Source: Parapristionchus giblindavisi
Lineage: Eukaryota > Nematoda > Chromadorea > Rhabditida > Diplogasteridae
NCBI GenBank assembly: GCA_943737045.1
Contig: CALSFV010000082.1
Coordinates: 62,001 to 126,000, forward strand
Length of the DNA: 64,000 nucleotides
Direction: 5' to 3'
Below, piece by piece: positions 1 through 10,584 of this stretch; the stretch's first letter is position 1, and each line of letters starts with the position of its first letter. A program made the translations under genes and the position numbers. The notes beneath the pieces were generated by a model. The model saw only the letters and a program-made list of their open reading frames with translations, was not told the DNA's origin and did no database searches.

Positions 1-1432
1 GCAAAAGTCAAGGAACATCATTTACGTGATGACGATCGACATCCTCCCGACAACAACCAAGTAGCAACAACTACCTGCCTGCAAAATTGATTGTGAGATA
101 TTGTAAACCGTTGCAAGACGGTCAATCGAAAGAAGAAAAAAGAAAATATTTTGGGAACATGGCAAAATTTGTTTGGATACGGTATACTGGTCTTGAGTGG
201 AAAAGACGCGATATGTGCGCGCTCTCCCACTCACAGTGTGCACTCTCGGTCTGTTTTATGACCAGTGTGATGTCTCTCAACGAAAATACAAAACATAAGT
301 GTATTTTTACCTCCATTTAGATGAAACAGTTGATGTAGACAGTGACAGACAATGGACCGATAGTAGAATAGGCCTCCACGATGTAGTCCGTCGTCGCAAT
401 GCCATCACGTAGGGGTAATGAATTTTTAGTTGGGGATTGGCAAAAGTCAAGGAACATCATTTACGTGATGGCGATCGACATCCTCCCGACAACAACCAAG
501 TAGCAACAACTACCTGCCTGCAAAATTGATTGTGAGATATTGTAAACCGTTGCAAGACGGTCAATCGAAATAAGAAAAAAGAAAATATTTTGGGAACAAG
601 GCAAAATTTGTTTGGATACGGTATACTGGTCTTGAGTGGAAAAGACGCGATATGTGCGCGCTTTTCCACTCACAGTGTGCACTCTCGGTCTGTTTTATGA
701 CCAGTGTGACTCTCAACGAAAATACAAAACATAAGTGTATTTTTACCTCCATTTAGATGAAACAGTTGATGTAGACAGTGACAGACAATGGACCGATAGT
801 AGAATAGACCTCCACGATGTAAACCGTCGTTGAAGAGCCATCACGTAGGGGTAATGAATTTTTAGTTGGGGCTGGGCAAAAGTCAAGGAACATCATTTAC
901 GTGATGGCGATCGACATCCTCCCGACAACAACCAAGTAGCAACAACTACCTGCCTGCAAAATTGATTGTGAGATATTGTAAACCGTTGCAAGACGGTCAA
1001 TCGAAAGAAGAAAAAAGAAAATATTTTGGGAACATGGCAAAATTTGTTTGGATACGGTATACTGGTCTTGAGTGGAAAAGACGCGATATGTGCGCGCTCT
1101 CCCACTCACAGTGTGCACTCTCGGTCTGTTTTATGACCAGTGTGACTCTCAACGAAAATACAAAACATGTGTATTTTTACCTCCATTTAGATGAAACAGT
1201 TGATGTAGACAGTGACAGACAATGGACCGATAGTAGAATAGACCTCCACGATGTAGTCCGTCGTTGCAATGCCATCACGTAGGGGTAATGAATTTTTAGT
1301 TGGGGCTGGGCAAAAGTCAAGGAACATCATTTACGTGATGGCGATCGACATCCTCCCGACAACAACCAAGTAGCAACAACTACCTGCCTGGAAAATTGAT
1401 TGTGAGATATTGTAAACCGTTGCAAGACGGTG
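1..1432. repeat. 436-bp tandem satellite, 3 full copies plus a partial fourth
   Basis: Direct repeats start at 1, 440, 876 and 1310, giving periods of 439, 436 and 434 bp. The copies differ by scattered substitutions and 1-4 base indels. The fourth copy stops after about 122 bp, where the common sequence turns into GTGAGTGCAT at 1430. The open frames in this stretch repeat with the period on both strands, so I regard them as chance frames. Each unit holds a pyrimidine-AG stretch before ATGAAACAGTTGATG, so an exon-like origin cannot be excluded. Confidence 0.9.
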
Positions 1433-2345
1433 AGTGCATACAGTTATATATCAGAAAGCATTATTTAATCGAATATTTTTTATTTAAGTACATAATGTTA
1501 CATTTAAAACGAAACACAAGTCTAATATTTACAATACAAATGTCGAGCGACAATCCCGAGACGGGGCAATCAGGCTTCCACGATATAGTTCTTCGTTTCC
1601 CGTGCCTGTTGCAGCCGGTAAAGCTTCGTTGGTCGTAATTGAATAAATCCGACACCTTTCCGAGAAACTGTTGAATAAATCCGACACATTTCCGAGAACC
1701 TGAAATACTAAATTTACTCAAAAATGTAGTATAAACACACGCATGAGGATTCAGCCAACAAATGAAATCAACAATAAAAGATAGAGTAGAACCAGAAAAC
1801 AAGTGTATTTCTACCTGATTGTAGATGAAACCCGGCTTATACGCTCCTTACGTCGCAGGCAGGAGTTGAATAAGAACAGAACGACAATCATTGAAGTAGA
1901 CAAACATGTAGAATACGCTCGACCACATCCCGTAAACCTGCAAATCTTAAATCAAGGCATGAAGTTATTATAAAACATAAAACCGTAATTACAAAAACAA
2001 GTTTATTTTACCAACATTTACGTGATGGCGATGGACATCCTCCCGATAACGAACAAGTAACAACAAGAATCATCCTGCGCAAGAGAAATAGAACATAACA
2101 AGAGAAATAGAACATAAAAATTTAAATTAAACCTGGTGTTGCATAATTGATAAGAAAATTTAAATCCGTTGCATCAGATAAACTAACAGGCCGGATCATG
2201 AGAACTGACATAATTCCCGGAATTGACAGTAGCCTGGAATTAATAAAATTAAAATCAATGGAAAACAAAAAGAAAAACTTACGTAACGACCTGATTGTAG
2301 AACAACAATCGAAAGAAAGAAAAAAGAAAATATTTTAGGAAATTA
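1433..2345. other. Degraded flank of the satellite, no gene seen
   Basis: Pieces of the satellite unit recur in diverged form: the ACGTGATGGCGATxGACATCCT segment near 2020, and the CAATCGAAAGAAxGAAAAAAG segment near 2305. A short direct duplication of AAGAGAAATAGAACATAA lies at about 2081-2117. No coding region or RNA gene is supported. Confidence 0.5.
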
Positions 2346-2474
2346 TATTATACGAAATTATATTGCGTATATTGTCTTTCATGTTGCGTCTTTGGATTAC
2401 GGTATTTCTAAAGCTCTCTACTGTGAGTGCGCGCACGCCTCTACCCATAGCACTCGTTGTCTCTTCACTCACAT

Positions 2475-2552
2475 CGAGCCCCCGTGGCGTACTGGTTAAC
2501 GCTTCTGTCATCGGATCGGAGTGTCGCTGGTTCGACTCCCATTAAGTGCAAA
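2475..2552 (+). repeat. tRNA-like sequence, probable SINE head
   Basis: A-box-like TGGCGTACTGG at 2485 and a perfect B-box GGTTCGACTCC at 2529-2539 are spaced as in a tRNA gene. A poor anticodon-like arm lies between them. The acceptor and T stems do not pair well, so this is not a functional tRNA gene. A tRNA-derived SINE promoter or a tRNA relic fits best. I did not find a second copy in the window. Confidence 0.55.
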
Positions 2553-2764
2553 TGTCTTTTGTCAATTTGTTCTGATGTTCTCTTCTCTCATTTGTGACTC
2601 CGCCCACAAAATGAAGGAGAGTACCCGTGGGAAAATTCTAAAGTCGCGGACACTTTCTAAGTCGCTCTTCAATTAGTACTAAGTAAGGGATATAAGAAAA
2701 ACTTTAGTCAAGCTTGAGAAATCACATAGTAATACTAATATGACCTTTACGTTCCGGTATCTTA

Positions 2765-3085
2765 TGGCTCGTTAAAAAAAATAATGGAAAACCGAAATCG
2801 GCGACTTTCCACCCGTTAAAAAAGTACCCGGAAAGTCGAAAATGGAATCACGAAATTTGAATTCGCGCACGCACAAAGAGGTGCAGGAATTCAAATTAAA
2901 AATTTCCGTCATCAATTTTTAGTAGTTAAAATGGATATTCAACTCAGAAAGTCGGAATTTGAACTCCTGCACTTCTTTACGCGCGCGCGAATTCAAATTT
3001 CGTGTTTCCATTTTCGATTTTCCGGGTACTTTTTTAACGGGTGGAAAGTGGCCGATTTCGGTTTTCCACTATTTTTAACGAGCCA
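2765..3085. mobile_element. 321-bp MITE with TTA target duplication (PIF/Harbinger-like)
   Basis: Ends are TGGCTCGTTAAAAA and its reverse complement, with arms of roughly 140 bp around a short spacer. TTA stands on both sides (2762-2764 and 3086-3088). The paralogous block at about 8425-8445 has the same flanks joined by one TTA and no element, which is an empty site. A 3-bp TWA duplication is typical of PIF/Harbinger MITEs. The family assignment rests on that alone. Confidence 0.85.
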
Positions 3086-3136
3086 TTACCTTACTAATGA
3101 CTTACTAATGACGTTCTAATGACGTTCCTGTCTAAT

Positions 3137-4220
3137 TCACTCACCCCAGAATCGATCTGTCCAAGAGCATGGAGACGACACGAAGTTGGTTGATTGACCA
3201 TTGAATCCTTCAGGATAGTTGTTCCAGTTATACTCACGCTTCTTGCGGCCAAATCGGCAACGATCTACGGAAATCGATAATATAATATAATAATATACTT
3301 TATGAAACTCTTCGTTAGCACAGATTAGTTATCTGCTAAATATTTTCCATTCGAAACAAATTATTATAATAAGGGCAACCAAAGCTAATTACTACTCTCT
3401 CTGGCAATACTCTCTCACTTTATTTGTCTGCGAGAGAGCGTGGTCATTGAAGTCACTTAGCTTTGGGACTGCTTTTTAACAGCCCAAACTAATTTTACTC
3501 CCCTCTAGCCAAGCTCTCTCGCAGACAACGAAAGCGATAGAGCATTATCAGAGCGGAGAGTCAAATTATAGTTTCTCACCGAACAGCCATGCTCCTAGAG
3601 TACAGGGTCTGCCTTCATTGTAGTAGTGACCTGTAAAGTAAAAGTGAACGATACGTGAAATAAAATATTCAAGAAAATTTGTGTATCCTAGTTTTGCAAA
3701 ATTGTTACAGTAATATGATGTACAGTAATTTTACAGTACAGTACAACACAAAAAAGTAAAATGGACATTTCTTGGGTTTTAAATAAAGAATAAATAAATA
3801 AATAAATAATCAGAAGTGCCCGAACCTCTATTGTCGCCTGGTCGTGGTCCGAAAGGCCAAACTCCTCTACCGCGTCCATAATATTTGTACCCACCAGTGG
3901 TATCACCAAAGAAAGGATTTATAATGAAGCAGATCCTTTCGGCATACCGCGGTTAATTTGACACTCTCCGCCCTGACAATGCTCTCTCATTTCTTTTGTC
4001 TACGAGAGAGTGTGGTCAGAGCGGAGAGTGAATTGGCTTGGGAATTTAATCTATTCAAAAGAAGCGGCAAGAAAAGAAAATCTGAGAAAAATCTTTTCTT
4101 TTACTTTTAATAAGTAAGAGTTGTATGCAATATCGCTTTTTTTTAAATTTACAAACCGCTTAGGTCGTCTGCTGTTGCGTTGTCGAGAACGAAGATAACA
4201 ATGAGAAGATAAATTAACAT
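3137..4220 (-). CDS. Small secreted Gly/Arg/Tyr-rich protein, copy I (4 exons)
   Basis: Family not recognised. Proposed exons on the minus strand: 4220-4157, 3918-3826, 3630-3580 and 3264-3137. Exon 1 encodes a hydrophobic signal peptide (MLIYLLIVIFVLDNATA, then DDLS). Exon 2 gives YKYYGRGRGVWPFGPRPG, exon 3 HYYNEGRPCTLGAWLF, and exon 4 a basic RFGRKKR run, YNWNNYPEGFN and two cysteines, ending FWGE-stop. All introns join in phase 1 and the product is about 110 residues. The exon 2 acceptor reads TTATAA where copy II has TTATAG, so splicing here may be damaged. The composition resembles Gly/Tyr-rich secreted defence or cuticle peptides, but function is unknown. The final stop overlaps a possible GTGAGT donor, so a further exon is not excluded. 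Confidence 0.55.
3379..3468. repeat. Palindromic MITE (family P), intron 3 of copy I
   Basis: Inverted repeat CCAAAGCTAATT ... the matching CTTAGCTTTGG, with the core CTGCGAGAGAGCG. It belongs to the abundant short palindrome family of this window, whose consensus arm is CTCTCCGCTCTGGCAATGCT followed by CTCTCG. Confidence 0.75.
3480..3573. repeat. Palindromic MITE (family P), next to exon 3 of copy I
   Basis: Starts CAGCCCAAACTAATTTTACT and ends AGAGCGGAGAGTCAAATTAT. It abuts exon 3 of the secreted-protein gene, the exon that is missing from copy II. Confidence 0.75.
3946..4041. repeat. Palindromic MITE (family P), intron 1 of copy I
   Basis: Arms are ACTCTCCGCCCTGACAATGC and its near reverse complement, around CTACGAGAGAG. 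A related element sits in the same intron of copy II (10341-10431), so this insertion may predate the gene duplication. Confidence 0.75.
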
Positions 4221-4222
4221 GA

Positions 4223-5206
4223 ACAAGTTTAGATCTGTAGCTGGTAAGAGTTCTTCTTTGGTTTAGTCAGAACGCAATCTTTATTTGGCGTCTCTTCATT
4301 ACGCGTAATATTTCTTTGTCCACGAGAGAAAATGGAACATAGAAGAGACCATGATGGTTAGCTTGTTGATCATGTGAACTCCGAACCCTTTCTCTTTCTC
4401 TTTCTTCAAGTAATTCAATAGTCTCTCCATTTCGAGCACTATTTCTCAACTGATTAGAGTGGTTTCCCTTTAACGCATGAGATATCCCAATCAGCAGTTC
4501 AACCTCTAACTTCTTTCTCAATCGTTGCATGTTGATAATTTGATCTCGGAATGATCTAGGGTTACAACAGTTCTGTGTAGCCACAATGACAATGTACAAT
4601 GTTCACGGGGAATGTGCATATCAAATTGTATTTATTTAGTCAAGTACCATCCTGTCTTCACAGTTTATTCACGAAAATATTCGAGGGACTCCACGTATTT
4701 TCGCGTCTTGTCGTCAGCGAAAAAATTATTCTCAGTTAATTTACCACATGAAATATATTATCGTACTGAAATAATGAAAAAAATCAAATGAATTATGCAA
4801 TTATTAATGGAGTTCAAGCTCCTTTGTATAGGTCATCCCAGCTATGCCGTTCGTGCAACCCTTGCTGAACCGCGCAACGGCCTGAAACAAAAAGTAAGAC
4901 TGTGAAAAATGTTTTAAAAAACGGGAAACCGGGAGATTTGGGGTGCGTTATTTGCACATGAATAACGTGAGACCTTCTTTAAAGGCACTTCGCGAGATCA
5001 TTTGAAACGCTCCACAATGCTCACTCACGTTCTTTTTCAAAGAGCGAGCTCTCACGTAGACTAAGAAAGCGAAAGAGTGTTACTGTCAGAGCAGAGAGTT
5101 TCAGATTAGCTCGGGTGTGCACCAAAAAAGGGCATAAAGAATTTTGTATAAAGAAAAGTTTTTTTTCAATTTATTCTTTTGCAAATGGTGTTCGAAAGAA
5201 ACACTA
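4223..5206. other. 5' flank of copy I and spacer; one degenerate family P palindrome
   Basis: The stretch 4360-4590 is similar to 10750-10985 upstream of copy II (for example TTGATAATTTGATCTCGGAA in both), so it is the duplicated 5' flank. A degenerate P palindrome lies at about 4982-5123. No coding exon is supported. Confidence 0.6.
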
Positions 5207-5337
5207 TTACTCACCCATTAGTCTCATAATCGGAGTGCATAGCGACGAGATAAAGTTTGTTTGCTGTTGGTTGAATCCCTCAGGGTAGTTGTTCCAGTTA
5301 TAATTGCGATTTATTCCCTGCTGAACGGCACATCGTC
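5207..5337 (-). pseudogene. Orphan last exon of a third secreted-protein paralogue
   Basis: Reads RCAVQQGINRNYNWNNYPEG, then FNQQQTNFISSLC, with stop after MGE. It has an acceptor-like ATTATAG at its 5' side. It matches exon 4 of copies I and II in length, in the two cysteines and in the YNWNNYPEGFN core. No exons 1-3 of the same gene were found upstream; the TTAA-flanked element begins about 50 bp away. Most likely it is a remnant of a third gene copy. Confidence 0.6.
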
Positions 5338-5391
5338 CTATAATATGGAAAAGAAATAATAAACCGTTGATTTTCTGTTTTAAGATATTAA

Positions 5392-8000
5392 CACGGGTCT
5401 CCTGTAAAAGTGTAGCAAAAACGGCCGGGCCTGCCACTATGAAAATTTTTTGTCTTTGATTTCGATGAAAGTTGGTCAGTGGGTGTGGTTGGGGGTCATG
5501 AGAAGGCCGAGCCACTTCATTTGGCCAAAATTACAAATTATCGATTTTTTGTGATCTATCCTGGAAATGATCATAACTCGGTTCATTTTCATCGTAAAGC
5601 GATCTGACAGGTGTCATTCGAACCGCATGCTAATTCTCTCTAAAAAAGTTGTGAATGGCCCGTTCGCTGCTAAGTCGTCTTCAGGGCGAAAAACGCGAAA
5701 AACGATTATTTTGAACAAAAAGGTGACCTGTTCTCGAAAATTTTCTCTTGGGATCATCCGTATTATTGCAGAAAATAAGTTATCAGATGACGTATATAGT
5801 CGGTATGTTGTTCATTTACCGTATCTCTGTCCTCCCAATACCGTTTAATAGAGTACACGGGACTTTTTTTTTCGCCTCAGCAGTTTTTTCATAGTATCTG
5901 TCTTCAAAATGGTCCAATCGACAATCTTTAAAAAGGAAAATGATGCTCGGAAAGGCGAACAAAAAGGTCCTTCATGATCGAATAGCTATGACAACTCATT
6001 TTCGAGTTATTCGAGGAAAACCTTATCCACATCGATTTAGTCGGTTGTTTCGTGCCAGTTATGGAAAAATTGTTGCAAAAATTACGTATTTCATTTACTG
6101 ATCTGATCATCTAATGCACACTTAAGTGTCTCCTTTCCCTTTTTTCTTCTCCTTTTCGCCTCAACAATTTACAAAGCGAGAGCCACTTTACTCCGTCATT
6201 GGAATCTTGAACGTCACTGGGGCAGAGGAGAGCACAAGATCAGACCGGAGTATCAATGGTAGATTTCACCCTTGGACTGTAAAAGAGAATGCTCGAGGAG
6301 GTTCAGCAAGGAGTCGGAATCAGTCCACTTTCGGAATCATTCAAGGAATACGAGAAGGCTCCGAAGCATCCGAGACCAATAGGCACTTCGCATTCGGAAG
6401 AAGAGTGCCCCAAAGGGTTGGGCGGAAAAAATTTACACCAGATATTCTGCGTTATTTTTGGTAACATTACGTTCGATATCTCGAAAAATTGCCCGTAACC
6501 GAAGGCGATTTTATGTCTCGACAGACGGTTTCTCTCTGAATAAATAACAATTGCCATATATGTATTAACAGAACAGAATAAATTGAAATATTTTTTTGTT
6601 GTAACTACGGTCAAAGTAATAACAAATAAGTTCATTTATAGTGTCAGGCACGATATCGCAGTTCTGATGAGTAAACGTAGAAATAAAGGTAGCAGAAAAA
6701 AATACAATTTTTCGCGGTTTTACAGGGTTTTTCAGAGTTTTTCCGTTTTACCGATTTTTTTACCGGCCATCTTTTTCCGCCCTCCCCTGGTGCCCCATAC
6801 GACTCTGTTACCAAGCAGATGGTGGTCGATCAATTCGAGGAATTCTACGCAGCCAGGAACAAGCTGCGAGCAGAAGAAGTCTAAAAGAGAATGAAGGCCA
6901 GATCGGATATCATGCCCGCTAACCGAATGTCACACGATCAGATCAAGAACTGCATTCGGACTCTGCTAGCGAAGAAGGAGGAGACAGAGAAGAAGCTGAA
7001 CACCACAAGAACCAAGAGAGATGTGGCACTGGATATGGATTTCATCAACAACTGGGAGAATGACTACGATGAGGAGGGAGGAGGAATTGAGGATGAAGTG
7101 AAAGTACATGAGGATGATCTGACTATCTCCTCCGATGCAATCTGTAACTGGATGAAAACCGAGATGAACACACTGCTCACGGATGAGGCCCCTGACTTGT
7201 CTACATCCCTCGTTTTCGATCAGTGATGTTGATAATTACATATTGATTGCTTGCTTTTATAATATTTTCTCATGTATACTATAAAATAAAGTCGGTTGGG
7301 TAGTTTTTAGCTGTACAGAGAATAGTTTTCTTTCCGGTCATTCATTAGAATCGATGAAAAAGGAGAAAGTATGGTGATTTTCCTCGAATAACTCGAAAAT
7401 GAGTTGTCATAGCTATTCGATCATGAGAGACCTTTTTGTTCGCCTTTCCGAGAGCATCATATTCCTTTTTTTAAGATTGCCGATTGGACCATTTTGAAGA
7501 CAGATACGATGAAAAAACTGCTGATGCGAAAAAAAAAGTCCCGTGTACTCTATTAAAAGGTATTGGGAGGACAGAGATACGGTAAATGAACAACATACCG
7601 ACTATATACGTCATCTGATAACTTATTTTCTGCAATAATACGGATGATCCCAAGAGAAAATTTTCGAGAACAGGTCACCTTTTTGTTCAAAAAATTCGTT
7701 TTTCGCGTTTTTCGCCCTGAAGACGACTTAGCAGCGAACGGGCCACTCACAACTTTTTTGGAGAGAATTAGAATGCGGTTCGAATGACACCTGTCAGCTC
7801 GCTGTACGATGAAAATGAACCGAGTTATGCTCATTTCCAGGGTAGATCACAAAAAATCGATAATTTGTAATTTTGGCCAAATGAAGTGGCCCGGCCTTCT
7901 CATGACCCCCAACCACACCCACTGACCAACTTTCATCGAAATCAAAGACAAAAAATTTTCATAGTGGCAGACGTTTCTACACTTTTACCGGAGACCCGTG
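5392..8000. mobile_element. 2.6-kb transposon with ~640-bp inverted repeats, flanked by TTAA
   Basis: The left arm starts CACGGGTCTCC at 5392 and the right arm ends GGAGACCCGTG at 8000. TTAA stands directly outside both ends (5388-5391 and 8001-8004). The arms run inwards to about 6035 and from about 7345 and are similar but not identical, so the insertion is not recent. TTAA duplication is the hallmark of piggyBac elements, though arms this long are not usual for that family. I see no DDE transposase inside, so it is probably non-autonomous. Frames in the arms are mirror images of each other and are not genes. Confidence 0.75.
6789..7226 (+). pseudogene. Coding remnant inside the TTAA element
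   Basis: An open frame of about 145 codons is broken by one in-frame TAA at 6882. Before the stop it reads VVDQFEEFYAARNKLRAEEV; after it come MKARSDIMPANRMSHDQIKN and a Lys/Glu-rich, probably coiled-coil stretch, then an acidic segment (YDEEGGG, VHEDD), ending LSTSLVFDQ. Base composition is richer in G and C than the surroundings. A second coding-like stretch lies upstream at about 6289-6420 (SESFKEYEKAPKHPRPIGTS). It may be captured host sequence or an element-borne gene. The family was not recognised. Confidence 0.45.
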
Positions 8001-8458
8001 TTAAAAGTACACTCAGTCTAATTGGAAACTCTGAAAAAAAAAGCAAACGGGACGGGGTATGTGAAACGAAGAGAGTTTTCCCTATTTTGGTTGGTTTCTT
8101 TTCTTTATTTTACACCGCAATGCCAATAACAGCTGCTGGCAATGACAATGAGAATAACAACGAAATGACAGATGCCGGTGATGACAATGACATCACAATG
8201 ACAGATGCTGACAATGATGATCACGGATGATCATTTTCAAATATGTTTCATTCCATTTACTTTACTTGTTACTCGCTCAAGAATGGTTTCCTTATCGAGC
8301 AATGTTCAATAGAAATGTACACAATAATATTTCTAACAGAAATATAATAATAGAATAATATAATAAAAATATTAGAAATACGTTGAGAATCACATCAGTA
8401 ATATTTAAATGAACTTGACGTTCCGGTATCTTACCTTACTAATGTATTGAAGTCTAAT

Positions 8459-10584
8459 TCACTCACCCCAGAATCGATCAGTCCAAGAGCATGGTGACGA
8501 CACGACGTTGGTTGATTGACCATTGAAGCCTTCGGGGTAATTGTTCCAGTTATACTCGCGCTTCTTGCGACCAAATCGGCAACGATCTACGGAAATCGAT
8601 AATATAATATAATAATATTTCCTCTGCTCCCACCAATTACTACCACCCATCTTCCTTATTCATTTTTTTCACTTATTTATTCAATCTTCGTTTCACACGT
8701 TGTCACTTCTTTCGATGTATGATGAATTAAATTAACTACCCAGGGTTATAGATCCTCTCCCTTTAATAGATATAAAAATTTTCGCTGATGACATCAAACT
8801 ATACTCTACATTTAGTTCATTACAACCATTAGCTTCTCATACTCAACTTTCTCAGGGTATTTCACTTATAGTAGAATACTGTCAAAAATGGCAGTTGACA
8901 GTTGCACAAAACAAATGCACTGTACTTTATATAGGCAAAAACAACCCCTCTCTTCCATACTCGATCCACTCTCATCCTCTACCCTCATCTCTATCTACCC
9001 GTGACTTAGGAGTCTTCCTTGACCCTCTTCTCAATTTTTCCTCACACATCTCTATTATTACAAAGAAAGCCACATCTTTAGTTTATCTACTTTTTCGTTC
9101 TATCTCTTGCACTAGACCCGGTGTTTACATGCACGCCTTTAAATGTTATATCCTTCCCATTATTGAATATGCATCCCCCGTATGGTCCCCTTCATCTAAT
9201 GGCCTTGTTCGTAAATTAGAGAAAGTTTCACATCTTTTTACTCGTCTCCTATTTTATCGCTGTTTCTATAGAGATGTATTCCCTCCTCAGTATATTGATA
9301 GATTAGATCTGTTCAATCTACCTACCCTTTATCATAGAAGAACAGTGATCGATATTATTTATGCTTTAAAGATTCTTCGTTGTGAAGTAGATCTTCCATC
9401 TAGCCATTTCTTTGTTTTTAAACCTACATTTGGTCGATTATCTTGTTTCGCATTTCATATTCCTTTAACTAAACGTGAAAACCTCCGTTCCTCTTTTTCA
9501 GTTAGGTGTGCCCGTTTCCTGACCAAATTACATTGTGTTACTGGTTCACCCACCCTATTACATAGCACCCCAATTATTAAAGCTAAATTGATTTCCTGCC
9601 CTGACCTTATTGAAAAATTAGGAATTACCATCACATCACTTTAATGCACTTCCTCATAGTAGACTCGATTCAATCCGATATATATTGAATCAATGCGGAC
9701 TCCTCCCCCGCTAGGTCTTGCCAACCTATCCTAGATCATGTTGATCTTTGATCTTAGTCTACATATGAAGACCTGCACTCCCCTCCCTCTTCTCTAACCC
9801 CTATTCCTACCTCCCACTTTCCCGATTCTCTTATTCACTTATTTATTCTTTGTTTCAAATGTTGTCACATCTTTATTGAATGTATGATAAATAAATAAAT
9901 AAATAAATAAATAAATTGAAATTAAGTTATCGTTTATAATACTCTTCGTTAGCACAGATTAGGGCATCTAAAGTTCCGCTCTTGCAATACTCTCTCGCTT
10001 TATTCATCTGCGAGAGAGCGTGACGGGGAATCAAATTAGTGTGGTGATTGCCTTTAAAGGCAAACCCAAGCTTATTGTACTCTCCGCATTAACAGTACTC
10101 TCTCGCATACAACGAAAGCGAGAGAGTTTGGTCAGAGATTTACAGTACACTACAATACATTAAAGTTAAATCGTCATTTGTTGTGATGGAAATAAAGAAT
10201 AAATAAATAAAGAGAAGCGCACGAACCCCTATTGTCGCCGGGTCGTGGTCCGAAAGGCCAAACACCTCTACCGCGTCCATAATATTTGTAGGCGCCAGTG
10301 GTGTCACCAAAGAAAGGATCTATAATGAAGCAGGTCCACCCGAGCTAATTTAAATCTCCCCGCTCTGTCAATGCTCTCTCGATTTCTATGTCTACGAGAG
10401 CATTGCCATACGGAGAGTGAATTAGCTTGTGAAAAGAAAAAAAAAGCTGAGAAAATTCTCTTCTTCTTACTAAATAAATAAGAGTTCTATACAAAGTTGC
10501 ATTCTAAAAAAATTGCAAACCGATTAGGTCGTCTGCAATGGCGTTGTTGGCAAAGATGATAGCAATGATAAGATAAATCAACAT
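8459..10584 (-). CDS. Small secreted protein, copy II (exon 3 deleted, LINE in intron)
   Basis: Paralogue of the gene at 3137-4220. Exons: 10584 to about 10517 (signal peptide MLIYLIIAIIFANNAIA, then DDLI), 10319-10226 (DPFFGDTTGAYKYYGRGRGV onwards) and 8586-8459 (RCRFGRKKREYNWNNYPEGF onwards, stop after FWGE). The exon 2 acceptor is a proper TTATAG. The segment holding exon 3 in copy I is absent: the sequence jumps from the palindromic repeat near 10136 straight to the intron. Introns 2 and 3 are both phase 1, so the shorter mRNA would stay in frame and give about 92 residues with two cysteines instead of three. A truncated LINE fills the enlarged intron. Function unknown; could be a living short isoform or a pseudogene. 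Confidence 0.5.
8660..8737 (+). repeat. Detached 3' end of the same LINE family
   Basis: CACTTATTTATTCAATCTTCG through TGTATGATGAATTAAATTAA matches the 3' end of the LINE copy at 9836-9900 (CACTTATTTATTC, GTTGTCAC, TGTATGATAAATAA). The next LINE copy starts right after it. This is a very short 5'-truncated copy, or the older half of a tandem insertion. Confidence 0.65.
8739..9916 (+). mobile_element. 5'-truncated CR1/Jockey-type LINE
   Basis: The reading frame is open from before 8763 to the stop at 9644 and starts inside the reverse transcriptase: LPLIDIKIFADDIKLYS contains the catalytic FADD. The downstream part has the usual thumb region (TRDLGVFLDPLLNFSSHIS, YILPIIEYASPVWSP). The 5' half of the RT and the endonuclease are missing. 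The 3' UTR ends in an (AAAT)n tail at 9886-9916. The frame is uninterrupted, so the insertion is fairly young. It sits in the last intron of the secreted-protein gene copy II, in opposite orientation. Confidence 0.85.
9960..10059. repeat. Palindromic MITE (family P), intron of copy II
   Basis: Contains GCAATACTCTCTCGCTTTAT and CTGCGAGAGAGCGTG. It corresponds in position to the element at 3379-3468 in copy I, so this insertion is older than the duplication. Confidence 0.6.
10060..10141. repeat. Palindromic MITE (family P) at the exon 3 deletion edge
   Basis: Core CTCTCGCATACAACGAAAGC matches the element at 3480-3573 of copy I. Its right arm ends at about 10138 (GGTCAGAG), and the deletion of exon 3 starts at that point. 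Confidence 0.6.
10341..10431. repeat. Palindromic MITE (family P), intron 1 of copy II
   Basis: CGAGCTAATTTAAATCTCCC ... CGGAGAGTGAATTAGCTTG, with the core CTACGAGAGCATTGCC. Confidence 0.7.

Noticed and set aside
1..1432. CRISPR array
   Set aside because: Long 436-bp units without unique spacers in an animal genome; it is a satellite.
2475..2552. Functional tRNA gene
   Set aside because: A and B boxes are present, but acceptor and T stems do not pair; kept only as a tRNA-derived repeat.
5567..5848. 93-codon frame, mirrored at 7553-7834
   Set aside because: It lies within the terminal inverted repeats of the TTAA element and recurs there by symmetry; no domain recognised.
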